This document shows positions 32,797 to 41,493 of a stretch of 64,000 bases of DNA, piece after piece. Every line of letters starts with the position of its first letter. Position 1 is the first letter of the stretch. This DNA comes from Patiriisocius_A hiemis (GTDB lineage Bacteria; Bacteroidota; Bacteroidia; Flavobacteriales; Flavobacteriaceae), in assembly GCF_031846325.1 (NCBI RefSeq), contig NZ_JAVRHZ010000002.1:434001-498000 (forward strand), read 5' to 3'. The notes under the pieces were generated by a model. The model had not been told where the DNA came from. It ran no database searches and worked only from the letters and a program-made list of their open reading frames with translations. A program made the translations under genes and the position numbers.

Positions 32797-33228
32797 ATGA
32801 AAGTAGTTATAGGAAATGACCACGCAGGACCCGATTATAAATTTGCCATTGTTAAGATGCTTAAAGAAAAGGGAATAGAAGTAATTAATTATGGTACAGA
32901 CACCTTAGATAGTGTTGATTATCCAGATTATGTGCATCCCGTTGCAAAAGCAGTAGATACTAATGAAGCTGATTTTGGAATATTAATATGTGGAAGTGCT
33001 AATGGTGTAGCGATGACAGCAAACAAGTACCAAAACGTACGAGCAGGTATCTGCTGGAATAAAGAAATAACAAGTCTTACGCGCCAACATAACAATGCTA
33101 ATATTATTTGTATTCCCGCAAGGTTTACTGCAATTCCGCAGGCAAAAGGGTTAGTAGATATTTTTCTAAATACTGAATTTGAAGGAGGACGCCATCAAAA
33201 TAGAGTTGATAAAATTGCTTGTTCTTAA
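32797..33228 (+). CDS. rpiB: Ribose-5-phosphate isomerase B
   Basis: About 143 residues. It interconverts ribose-5-phosphate and ribulose-5-phosphate. The N-terminal MKVVIGNDHAGPDYK, the catalytic-cysteine segment ILICGSANGVAMTANK (C65) and TRQHNNANIICIPAR are the RpiB/LacAB hallmarks. The frame is open to a GTG at 32785 with ATGs at 32791 and 32797; the family N-terminus points to 32797. A hairpin (TACCCAC with GTGGGCA) ends right before the start and could control translation. It is followed after 9 bases by the GNAT gene. Confidence 0.93.
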   Translation: MKVVIGNDHAGPDYKFAIVKMLKEKGIEVINYGTDTLDSVDYPDYVHPVAKAVDTNEADFGILICGSANGVAMTANKYQNVRAGICWNKEITSLTRQHNNANIICIPARFTAIPQAKGLVDIFLNTEFEGGRHQNRVDKIACS

Positions 33229-33237
33229 TTTGTAGCA

Positions 33238-33678
33238 ATGGCTTTATTTGTCAAGACATTTAATGAACTTACGCTAGACGAACTTCATGATATTTTACAA
33301 TTACGAAGTGAAGTTTTTGTAGTAGAGCAAGATTGTATATATCAAGATATTGATGGAAAAGACAGGAAGGCGCTTCATGTTTTCTTAAAAAAATCGGGAC
33401 GAATTGCTGCTTATACTCGCTGTTTTAAACCAGGTGATTATTTTGAAGAAGCTGCTATTGGGCGTGTTGTAGTTCCTATGGATTTACGAAAATTTGGCTA
33501 TGGGCATGATGTTATGAAAGCATCAGTAACTGCTATAAAAAATAGGTTTACAACACAAAAGATTAAACTTTCAGCGCAAACCTATTTAATAGATTTCTAT
33601 AAATCACATGGATTTATCCCTGTTGGTGAAGAATACCTAGAAGACGGCATTCCTCATATTGCTATGATTATAACTTAA
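33238..33678 (+). CDS. GNAT family N-acetyltransferase (ElaA-like)
   Basis: A 146-residue acetyltransferase of the ElaA subfamily. The N-terminal LTLDELHDILQLRSEVFVVEQDCIYQDIDG segment is characteristic, followed by AIGRVVVPMDLRKFGYGHDVMKA, the acetyl-CoA binding motif A (R/Q-x-x-G-x-G/A). The substrate is unknown. It is 9 bases downstream of rpiB and probably co-transcribed. Its 3' end overlaps the convergent small gene by 11 bases. Confidence 0.9.
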   Translation: MALFVKTFNELTLDELHDILQLRSEVFVVEQDCIYQDIDGKDRKALHVFLKKSGRIAAYTRCFKPGDYFEEAAIGRVVVPMDLRKFGYGHDVMKASVTAIKNRFTTQKIKLSAQTYLIDFYKSHGFIPVGEEYLEDGIPHIAMIIT

Positions 33679-34039
33679 TCAAGTTTTTTTCTAGATTTAA
33701 GTCTTTAAGCATCTCGTTAGTAAACTTATAATGTCCTCTTTTGGTTATAATTTTAAAACGCTCGTTTTTCATTCTAGAAACAACGTCTAAAAATCGCCAT
33801 TTTGACTTTAATAACTTTGGTTTTTGCGATTTTAAACTTACCTCAAAGTAATGCTTTATTCCTGCGCGCTCTGCTACAATATCTGGAGTGATGGTAATGT
33901 CACTTCCTTTTTTATTGTACGATTTTGGGGTTTCATACCCTTCTATGTCGGCCTTAATGTTTTCGAACCCTCTATTCTCTAAATAGGTTATGGACTCCTT
34001 TAATGTTTCTGTGTTTTCCTCTTTATCTATCTGTATCAT
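33668..34039 (-). CDS. Hypothetical protein, possible PD-(D/E)xK nuclease-fold relative
   Basis: A 123-residue, highly charged protein with no signal peptide or membrane segment. Seen: a helical start, then TPDIVAERAGIKHYFEVSLKS. The order PD, about ten residues, then a strand ending in E and K is reminiscent of the PD-(D/E)xK nuclease core, although the exact ExK spacing is loose (EVSLK). The end (RMKNERFKIITKRGHYKFTNEML) is strand plus helix. I do not recognise a named family. It stands alone, leftward, convergent with the GNAT gene. Confidence 0.55.
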   Translation of the reverse strand: MIQIDKEENTETLKESITYLENRGFENIKADIEGYETPKSYNKKGSDITITPDIVAERAGIKHYFEVSLKSQKPKLLKSKWRFLDVVSRMKNERFKIITKRGHYKFTNEMLKDLNLEKNLIKL

Positions 34040-34195
34040 AACCCATATTATACCAAAAAAGAACGAAAAACCCTGTTAATAGGCTGTTAAGGTTTAAAAA
34101 TTCATAAGAAAGCAGGAACCTCTTTTAACTCTTTTTAGTAAGATTTATCAATGAATAGGACATAATAACCCCAAATTAATTATGCACAAACCCAC

Positions 34196-35011
34196 TTATT
34201 TCGAAACTACTTTCTTGTTGAAAGGAATCCTTAATTGGGTTGCTAAACTTTCATCATTTGTATGGTTAGAAATATCTAACCCGTATTCTATTTTTGAAAC
34301 GTCTTCATAAATAAATGTGCCAAACATTCGGTCCCATATTGAAAACATATTTCCGTAATTACTATCTGTCCAAGGGAGTTCAAAATGATGATGAAATTTA
34401 TGCATGTTAGGTGTAACAATAAGATAGCTTAACCCTTTATCTACAGCTAAAGGAAGTGAAATATTTGCATGTGTAAAATAAGTAAATAACACACTTAGTA
34501 TTCTATAAAAAAGATAAAAGCTAAGCGGCATTCCCATAATAAAAACTGCTACTAAAGCAAAGGTTTCTCTAAGTACAAAATCGAAAGGATGGTGTCTGGT
34601 GCCTGTGGAAGCATCTACATGTTTATCGCTATGGTGTACTATATGTAATCGCCACATCCATTTTACTTTATGAAGCAAATAATGCACGCCATATTGCGCA
34701 ATGAGGTCTAGCACAAGAATGGAAAATAATAGCTCAACCCAAACCGGAAAATCTATTATATATAAAAGCCCTAAATTTTTTATTGAACCATACTCAACAA
34801 CAAGAAGTGTTATAACTCCAAAAACAGCATTAATAACCATAACAAAAAAGAGTAAAGCAATGTTGGTTTTAGCATGTTTCCATTTCTTGTACCTAAATTT
34901 TATTAATGAATAGTTACCCTCTAAAACCCAGAAAACTGCGAGAACAAAAAATACCCATCCGGCCTTTAGCCAAATGGGCATTGTTTCAAAAAAGGATAAA
35001 AAAGAATCCAA
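34196..35011 (-). CDS. Sterol desaturase/fatty acid hydroxylase superfamily protein
   Basis: A 271-residue membrane protein with four or so helices. The eight-histidine di-iron signature is visible: HYLLH, HHSDKHVD, RHHPFDF and the C-terminal HKFHHH followed by NYGNMFSIWDRMFGTF, typical of the superfamily. It hydroxylates or desaturates lipid chains. The exact substrate is unknown. It begins 4 bases after the stop of the S41 protease gene, so the two are co-transcribed leftward. Confidence 0.92.
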   Translation of the reverse strand: MDSFLSFFETMPIWLKAGWVFFVLAVFWVLEGNYSLIKFRYKKWKHAKTNIALLFFVMVINAVFGVITLLVVEYGSIKNLGLLYIIDFPVWVELLFSILVLDLIAQYGVHYLLHKVKWMWRLHIVHHSDKHVDASTGTRHHPFDFVLRETFALVAVFIMGMPLSFYLFYRILSVLFTYFTHANISLPLAVDKGLSYLIVTPNMHKFHHHFELPWTDSNYGNMFSIWDRMFGTFIYEDVSKIEYGLDISNHTNDESLATQLRIPFNKKVVSK

Positions 35012-35015
35012 ATTA

Positions 35016-36638
35016 TTACTTTAAAATTCGGTTGTATTTGTTGCTGTCATTTAAAACCGATATAGCTTCTTTTATTTCAGGATTATTATTTACCTGGTAG
35101 TTATACAAACCTTCTCTGTAGAAATAACGCTTTAAAATTTCATCGGTTAATAGAGACTTTATTTCGGCGCCTTTTGCTACAATAGCTTTTTCTTTTGCAG
35201 CATCAATGCTTTTCATTAATTGATTGTAAGAAGATTTAATTTCCCCGTCAAGATCATCATCTTCAGCTCTACGAAGGGCTTCGGCAAATTCTTTTTCTGT
35301 TTCCGTTTCATACTCAAAACCATTTTTGTTTAGGTATTGTCTAAAATCTTGAAAATCACTTTCAGAAAAAGTAAAATTAGACCAATCTGTTAACTGGTTT
35401 TTATAGTAATATTCTGTTGCATAATTAAAGATAGCATCATCTTTTAATAATGCAGTTGTGATAGGGCTAAACACAGCAGTTTCTACTTCTATATCTGGTA
35501 AAATACCACCACCGTCGTAAACAGTTCTACCTCCTTTGGTTTTAAAAGAATTGTATTCCTTTGGGTCTAGACGAATGGGGTCTCCGTTCTCATCGCGATT
35601 CCAATAATCTAATGCTTGGATACATCTTCCGCTTGGGGTATAGTATCTTGAAATAGTAACTTTAAGTTGTGTTCCGTAGGTTAATTTCTTAGGACGTTGT
35701 ACCAGCCCTTTTCCAAAACTACGTGCTCCTACTATTACAGCTCTGTCAAGATCTTGTAATCCACCTGAAACAATCTCACTTGCTGAAGCGCTTCGACCAT
35801 TTACCAAAACTACTAAAGGAATCTCTGTATCTACAGGCTCTTTGGTTGTTTTATATACCTTGTTGTATCTTTTTATAACAGACTTTGTAGTTGTTATCAC
35901 TTCGCCTTTAGGGACAAACAAATTAACCACGCTAATAGCCTCGTTAAGCAGTCCTCCAGGATTGCCACGTAAATCTAAAATGATTTTTTTTGCGCCCTGC
36001 TCCTTCAAGTCTACTAAGGCAGCTTTGGTTTCTTTAGTTGTTTTTCGGTTAAAAGCCCTAAGAACAATATATCCAATATCGTTATTAATTAACTTATAAA
36101 AAGGAACCGCATTTACCTCTACTGCAGCTCTAGTTAGTGTTGTTTTATTTTCTTTACCTTGACGTACATAGGTGATTTTAATTTCAGAATCTGGAGCCCC
36201 CTTTAAAAGTTCTCCTGTATCACCATCAAAATCTGCAAGGTCAGTATTTCCAATTTTTATAATCTCATCACCAGCTTTTAAACCAGCTTTATCTGCTGGG
36301 TAGTCTTTAAAAGGTTCCACAACAACAATGCGGTCTTTTTTAGTTTTTACACTAGCACCTACACCAGTATAAACACCAGAGTTATTAATGCGCGCATCTT
36401 CTACTTCTTGTTCATTCCAATAAACGGTATAGGGGTCTAAATCCTCTAACATTCCCGTAATAGCTTTGTCCATAAGAGTAGCGGGAGTGGTCTCATCTAC
36501 ATAATTCATGTTCAACTCCTTAAAGAGTGTTGTAAATATTTCAATCTGTTTTGCAATTTCAAAAAAATCACTTTTAAAGCTTACCGTCGTAAATAACACC
36601 CCAATAGCTAGTATGGGAACTAAAATTCTTTTTTTCAT
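35016..36638 (-). CDS. S41 family C-terminal processing peptidase
   Basis: A 540-residue exported protease. An N-terminal signal or anchor segment (about 1-20), a helical region, a PDZ domain (about 90-165, GVYTGVGASVKTKKDRIVVVEP and KAGLKAGDEIIKIG) and the S41 catalytic domain. The active-site Ser lies in SASASEI (283-289) and the Lys in SFGKG (K310). It degrades or processes periplasmic proteins at their C-terminus. The C-terminal 170 residues carry an acidic/helical tail. It is upstream of and coupled to the sterol desaturase-type gene. Confidence 0.95.
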   Translation of the reverse strand: MKKRILVPILAIGVLFTTVSFKSDFFEIAKQIEIFTTLFKELNMNYVDETTPATLMDKAITGMLEDLDPYTVYWNEQEVEDARINNSGVYTGVGASVKTKKDRIVVVEPFKDYPADKAGLKAGDEIIKIGNTDLADFDGDTGELLKGAPDSEIKITYVRQGKENKTTLTRAAVEVNAVPFYKLINNDIGYIVLRAFNRKTTKETKAALVDLKEQGAKKIILDLRGNPGGLLNEAISVVNLFVPKGEVITTTKSVIKRYNKVYKTTKEPVDTEIPLVVLVNGRSASASEIVSGGLQDLDRAVIVGARSFGKGLVQRPKKLTYGTQLKVTISRYYTPSGRCIQALDYWNRDENGDPIRLDPKEYNSFKTKGGRTVYDGGGILPDIEVETAVFSPITTALLKDDAIFNYATEYYYKNQLTDWSNFTFSESDFQDFRQYLNKNGFEYETETEKEFAEALRRAEDDDLDGEIKSSYNQLMKSIDAAKEKAIVAKGAEIKSLLTDEILKRYFYREGLYNYQVNNNPEIKEAISVLNDSNKYNRILK

Positions 36639-36714
36639 AATCTCTTATTTTAAATTTGCCGTAAATTCGAGTTTTTTCTAAGAGAAAAAATATCGAGATC
36701 AAGGCAGGATAAAA

Positions 36715-37533
36715 TTATTTCTTCTTTCTTTTTATAAGCCAGCGAACAACTATAAACAACACTAGTCCAAATATAAAAATAGGCCAGATGTATAGTAATC
36801 CAATAAAAAACATTGAGATACCATCCCAACCACCTTTAAGGGCATTAATCATTTTTTGTCCGTAGGATTGTGTAACCCCGGTTTCTGAAGTGATTTTATA
36901 AAAATTAATAGTAACCGTACTCATAGAAACCTTACTTTTAAGGTATTCTAAACGCCCTTGTCTAGCTTCTATTTCTTCTCTTATTTTTGAAAGCTCTCTT
37001 TCTATATCTAGGATTTCTTTTACATTTTTGGCTTGATTTAATAACTCTAAATACCTTCTTTCTAACTCTCTTTTTGCTTTTAATCGTGCTTCGAGATCTA
37101 CAAATTCTTCGGTAACATCTTGTCTTGAAATATTGCGTTGGTCAAAATAAGCGACTCCTTCTGAAACCCCATTTATAAAGTCTTGAAAGTTTTCTGAAGG
37201 CACTCTAACTGTGAGGTATCTACTTAGTCTGTTATATCCTTTATCTGCATTATCTTGTTGTATAATGCCTTTATGGTTTTTAACCAACTGAAGGATGCGA
37301 GCATGTGTCTTATCTAAGTCTTTTGCCTCAAAGCTGAGGTTTGCTGTTTTAATAATTTTCTGCTCTGCCTCTTCCTGAATTTCTGGACTTTGCTTAGATT
37401 GAATCATAGATTCTTCAATGGAAGCATCTTCACTATTTAGTATACCATTAATTCCCGAAGATTCTGACTCATAACTAGGGTTACTACTACAGGCTGCAAT
37501 AAATAAAAATAGGAGTGTGCTAATTGTTTTCAT
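36715..37533 (-). CDS. DUF4349 family lipoprotein
   Basis: A 272-residue lipoprotein: a signal peptide ending in IAAC (lipid-anchored Cys15), a globular region beginning KIIKTANLSFEAKDLDKTHARI (the DUF4349 start), a long coiled coil (about 150-200, ELERRYLELLNQAKNVKEIL) and a C-terminal membrane segment (about 245-267) followed by RWLIKRKKK. A lipid anchor together with a C-terminal helix suggests it sits in the inner membrane with an external domain. The function is unknown. It overlaps rnpA by 14 bases. Confidence 0.88.
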   Translation of the reverse strand: MKTISTLLFLFIAACSSNPSYESESSGINGILNSEDASIEESMIQSKQSPEIQEEAEQKIIKTANLSFEAKDLDKTHARILQLVKNHKGIIQQDNADKGYNRLSRYLTVRVPSENFQDFINGVSEGVAYFDQRNISRQDVTEEFVDLEARLKAKRELERRYLELLNQAKNVKEILDIERELSKIREEIEARQGRLEYLKSKVSMSTVTINFYKITSETGVTQSYGQKMINALKGGWDGISMFFIGLLYIWPIFIFGLVLFIVVRWLIKRKKK

Positions 37534-37885
37534 CTGTTAGCTTTTTTAAAAGTACCGTTACCGCTTTTTCAATTTGGTCATACGGAACATTTGTTTTACC
37601 AAGATACAAAAACAATAGCGCAAATTTCGTGCTAGTATTGCCTTCAAGTGTTTCTTTTTTAAGACGGTAGGCTTCTCGAAGCTGTCTTTTTAATCTGTTT
37701 CGGCTTACTGCAAGCTTAAAATTTCGCTTAGGAATCGCAAAAGCGGCTTTATTTTCTAAATAGTCTTGCTGTGGTAAATAAAATACCTTTATTGGAAATT
37801 TCGTGACTGTTTTTCCTTCATCAAATAGCTGCGCAATTGCCTTGCGACTTTTAAGTTTTTGTGTTTTTGGGAAGGATTGGTTCAT
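37520..37885 (-). CDS. rnpA: Ribonuclease P protein component
   Basis: A 121-residue basic protein. It binds RNase P RNA to mature tRNA 5' ends. The core motif FAIPKRNFKLAVSRNRLKRQLREAYRL corresponds to the conserved RNR helix. rpmH, the usual neighbour, is not adjacent; instead the downstream gene is the DUF4349 lipoprotein, overlapping by 14 bases. A terminator hairpin lies just upstream, closing the M1 peptidase transcript. Confidence 0.94.
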   Translation of the reverse strand: MNQSFPKTQKLKSRKAIAQLFDEGKTVTKFPIKVFYLPQQDYLENKAAFAIPKRNFKLAVSRNRLKRQLREAYRLKKETLEGNTSTKFALLFLYLGKTNVPYDQIEKAVTVLLKKLTDENN

Positions 37886-37898
37886 GTTGTAAATATAA

Positions 37899-37941
37899 AA
37901 AAAGACCTTTCAGAAAAAATAGCTTCCCAAAAGGTCTTTTT
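37899..37941 (-). terminator. Intrinsic terminator for the M1 peptidase gene
   Basis: A 12-bp stem (AAAAAGACCTTT at 37899-37910, AAAGGTCTTTTT at 37930-37941) with a 19-base loop. Followed on the minus strand by a T-run, 20 bases after the M1 stop codon. Confidence 0.8.
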
Positions 37942-37960
37942 ATTTTCTTTTTTTAAAAAC

Positions 37961-39784
37961 TTATTCTGCTTTCCAAGTATTATTGTCTTGGTTAATATCT
38001 GCCATACGTTGTGATGGGTCTATTACCATACTTTGTACTTTTTTGTCACTTGGAATTGACAATTCATACGTAGGATATGCCCAAGCCCAATCTTTTGCAA
38101 TTGTTCTTTTTCTAGTAGGAACTTGCTTGTTTTTCTCGCCACGCATCATTTGCAAGGGGATATAAAACAATTCTTGTGTACCATCTACATAAGTTACAAA
38201 CAAGTCTATTGGCATTGGCATTAGCCCTAAACGTTCAAGGGTAACCACCGTAGCGTCTTTTCTGGTTTCTACATTTTTAATGCTATAATCAATCACATTA
38301 GTTGTTTGCATGAAGTCCATTAAATACCAGTCTAGCTCTAATCCAGAAACTTGTTCTGCACAACGAATAAAGTCGTTAGGAGTAGGGTGCTTAAACGCCC
38401 AGTCCTTGTAATACTTTTTAATGGCTTCTTGTAATTTATCCTCACCTATAACATAGCCTAACTGCGCCATAAAAACAGCTCCTTTGCTGTAGGCTGTAAT
38501 ACCGTAAGAACGATTGGTAGCATAACGATCTGCGTGGGTAGTAGCAGGCTGCTCTTCTCCACTAGTTGCTAAAAACTGATATCCTCTATACGAACCAGAA
38601 TGTGGATTATTACTTTTTTGGTCCATCACAACATTCATAGCCTCATTAGAAATGTAAACAGTAAAGCCCTCATCCATCCACTCATGTTTACCCTCGTTAG
38701 TTGCTAGTAAAAACTGAAACCAAGTATGTGCTAACTCGTGCGAAGTAACCCCCACAAGGCTTCCAAATTTACGTTCACCAGTAATTAACGTACACATAGC
38801 ATACTCCATACCACCATCTCCGCCTTGAATTACAGAATACTGTTTGTATGGGTACTCTCCAATATTTTCGTTGAAGAATTCCATTAACGCAGCCGTTTTA
38901 GGCTGAAGGTTTTTCCAGTTTTCTAAAATTTCAGGATTGTTTTTGTAATAGAAATTTAAGGTAACCCCATTAGGGCCGTCATATTGGTCATGGATATACT
39001 CGTCATCTGCCGCCCATGTAAAATCGTGAACATTAGGCGCAAGAAAACGCCAAGAACGTTTGCCTTTTTTACCCTTTTTAAGAGATGGCATATCCTTTCC
39101 GTTTTTTACGTTTTCAGTATTATACCCAGAACCACCTACAACATAATCTTCATCTATATGAATAGTTACATCAAAGTCACCCCAAACACCATGAAACTCT
39201 CTTGCAATGTATGGGTCTGCATGCCAACCTTGAAAATCATACTCGGCTAATTTAGGATACCATTGCGTCATAGAAAGCGCAACTCCCTCGGCGTTGTTTC
39301 TTCCACTTCGTCTAATTTGTACCGGCACTTGTGCATCCCACTCCATCATAAATGTTGTGCTAGCTCCTGGCTGTATAGGTGTATTTAACTGAACCTCTAA
39401 AACAGTTCCTACAACTTCGTGCTCAAGAGGTTTTCCGTCTTGCGTTAGCGAGGTTGGTTTTATATAACCAATTTCATTAGGTGCTAGTTTAGAAATACGA
39501 TCTTTTACTCTTCCGTCAGCATCAGCAATAGTTCTTGAGCGAACATCCATTTCACTTCCCGGCTGAAAAGCATTAAAGTATAGGTGGTAAAACACTTTGT
39601 CCAATACGTCTGGTGAATTGTTAGTATATACTAGTGTTTGTTTCCCTTTGTATTGCCATTTATCAACATCTACATCGATGTCCATTTTGTAATCGACTTT
39701 TTGTTGCCAATAGCTAGAATTATTTTGCGCTGTTACTGTTGCTACAAAGGCAAACGCCCAGATTAAATTTGTAAAAAGTTTCAT
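37961..39784 (-). CDS. Secreted M1 family metallopeptidase
   Basis: A 607-residue exported aminopeptidase-like enzyme. The signal peptide ends at VTAQ. The M1 features are intact: the GGMEYAM substrate motif (about 324), the zinc motif HELAH (H349, E350, H353) and the third ligand in WMDEGF (E372). These remove N-terminal residues from peptides outside the cytoplasm. The C-terminal domain is immunoglobulin-like. No type IX sorting domain is seen. It lies 18 bases downstream of the S8 protease gene in the same direction. Confidence 0.94.
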   Translation of the reverse strand: MKLFTNLIWAFAFVATVTAQNNSSYWQQKVDYKMDIDVDVDKWQYKGKQTLVYTNNSPDVLDKVFYHLYFNAFQPGSEMDVRSRTIADADGRVKDRISKLAPNEIGYIKPTSLTQDGKPLEHEVVGTVLEVQLNTPIQPGASTTFMMEWDAQVPVQIRRSGRNNAEGVALSMTQWYPKLAEYDFQGWHADPYIAREFHGVWGDFDVTIHIDEDYVVGGSGYNTENVKNGKDMPSLKKGKKGKRSWRFLAPNVHDFTWAADDEYIHDQYDGPNGVTLNFYYKNNPEILENWKNLQPKTAALMEFFNENIGEYPYKQYSVIQGGDGGMEYAMCTLITGERKFGSLVGVTSHELAHTWFQFLLATNEGKHEWMDEGFTVYISNEAMNVVMDQKSNNPHSGSYRGYQFLATSGEEQPATTHADRYATNRSYGITAYSKGAVFMAQLGYVIGEDKLQEAIKKYYKDWAFKHPTPNDFIRCAEQVSGLELDWYLMDFMQTTNVIDYSIKNVETRKDATVVTLERLGLMPMPIDLFVTYVDGTQELFYIPLQMMRGEKNKQVPTRKRTIAKDWAWAYPTYELSIPSDKKVQSMVIDPSQRMADINQDNNTWKAE

Positions 39785-39802
39785 ATATAAATTATTATAT
39801 TT

Positions 39803-41491
39803 TTAAAGTTGTCTTGAAATTTTATCTGCCATGATAAATGCATTATACATATTAACCATTTTTCCAGAAGTTGATAAATTATTAAAATTATCTTTTCTAG
39901 ATTGGTCACCACCTAAAATTACTTGCGTGTTTGAAGTAAGGCCACTATCCATTAAGATAGCTTTTACTTGTTTTGCTGAAAGATTAGGGTAATATGAACG
40001 TATCATCGCAGCAACACCTGCAACCGCTGGAGACGCCATAGAAGTACCTTGTAAATTTTCATAGGTATTTAAAGGTGTGGTAGCCCATATTTTTACTCCT
40101 GGTGCAAATACATCTACATTAGATTTTCCATAGTTAGAAAAGTTTGCAACCATTTCACTTCCATATTTATAGTTTAGTGCACCTACCGTTAAGAAAGTAG
40201 AGCTAATTTCTGAATCTGTTCCTTCTTGGTCATTTGGATATACTTGGATTCCGTCAAGGTCAAAGGCTTCGTTTCCTGCAGCATTAACAATTAATACATC
40301 TTTAGAAGCAGCATATTTGATAGCATCCCAAACCCATTCTGGGTGTGGAGAATAGTACTTCCCAAAGCTTGTGTTAATCACTTTTGCTCCATTATCAACT
40401 GCGTACCTAATTGCTAATGCAATATCCTTGTCATACTCATCTCCGTCTGGAACAGCACGGCACACCATAATTTCAACATTTTTTGCAACTCCTTGCATAC
40501 CTAGACCATTATCACGTTCTGCTGCGATAATTCCAGCTACATGCGTTCCATGTCTTGCATCTTCTTTTTTAGGGTCTGGACCATCTACATCATTGTTACC
40601 ATAAGCAGTATCTGTAATATCATTTGGATTGTCCCCTAAAACAGACCTAAAGTCTTTTTCTGTATTAAAATGAGTTTCTAACCTTCCTGAAAAGTAATCG
40701 ATACCTCCTTGCAATTCTTTAATAACTGCAGGTACAGATTCCCCAAAAGACAGCATTTGAGTTAACATGCCAATTTGTTGTTGCTCTGTTGCTGAAGGAC
40801 TAGAGATACTCGCAAGGTCTTTTGCTGTATAATCTTCTTTGCCTAGCTTTTTGCTTATAGCTTGGTGTGCAGGCTTTACTTGAGATAATATTTGCTCATA
40901 TTGTGCTTTACCAGCCATAGTTTCTTGGCTTTCTTTTTCAAACTCAGCTTTTGCTTTTTTATACAACGCAAAAGAAGCTCTGTCTGCAGCACTAATTGAA
41001 GCCTCGGTTTTACCTTTAAACTTAGGCTCTAGTTTTTTTATTATTCTAACATACTCCATATTCTCACCAACTATATCTCCTAGAAAGTTCCAGCCGTGTA
41101 CGTCGTCTATGTAACCATTATTATCATCGTCTTTACCATTGCCTGGAATTTCATCTTCATTGGTCCAGATTACATTTTTTAAATCTTCGTGCTCAATGTC
41201 AATGCCACTATCAATAACAGCGACAATAGTCTTTTGTCCCTTTTTATTTTTAATAAGCTCATTATATGTCTTGTCTACACTCATTCCCGGAATAGTGTCT
41301 GCAACTAAATCTGCTGCTCCCCAAGTTTTTAACTGAGCTTCAGTAAGAGGTGTTATTTTTAATGGGGTTGTATCAATGTTTTCAATTGGAGTTGCGACAA
41401 TTGGAGCAGAGCCTCCACCACAACTAGATAATAGCATAGTAGCTGTGATTACAACTAATGGAAATTTTAAATTTTTCATATTCATATTCAA
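39803..41491 (-). CDS. S8 (subtilisin-like) serine protease lipoprotein
   Basis: A 562-residue predicted lipoprotein (LLSSC, Cys24). The catalytic triad is complete: D94 in VAVIDSGID, H314 in DARHGTHVAG and S484 in QGTSMASPAV, with oxyanion N407 in NAAGNEA. Between D94 and H314 lie about 220 residues, far more than in subtilisin. They include a calcium-loop-like DDDNNGYIDD and a long helical insert (about 150-290). Such inserts occur in Bacteroidota S8 proteases. The start could be any of three Mets (MNMNMK). It is 18 bases upstream of M1 and 2 bases after the MBL gene stop. Confidence 0.93.
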   Translation of the reverse strand: MNMNMKNLKFPLVVITATMLLSSCGGGSAPIVATPIENIDTTPLKITPLTEAQLKTWGAADLVADTIPGMSVDKTYNELIKNKKGQKTIVAVIDSGIDIEHEDLKNVIWTNEDEIPGNGKDDDNNGYIDDVHGWNFLGDIVGENMEYVRIIKKLEPKFKGKTEASISAADRASFALYKKAKAEFEKESQETMAGKAQYEQILSQVKPAHQAISKKLGKEDYTAKDLASISSPSATEQQQIGMLTQMLSFGESVPAVIKELQGGIDYFSGRLETHFNTEKDFRSVLGDNPNDITDTAYGNNDVDGPDPKKEDARHGTHVAGIIAAERDNGLGMQGVAKNVEIMVCRAVPDGDEYDKDIALAIRYAVDNGAKVINTSFGKYYSPHPEWVWDAIKYAASKDVLIVNAAGNEAFDLDGIQVYPNDQEGTDSEISSTFLTVGALNYKYGSEMVANFSNYGKSNVDVFAPGVKIWATTPLNTYENLQGTSMASPAVAGVAAMIRSYYPNLSAKQVKAILMDSGLTSNTQVILGGDQSRKDNFNNLSTSGKMVNMYNAFIMADKISRQL

Positions 41492-41493
41492 TT

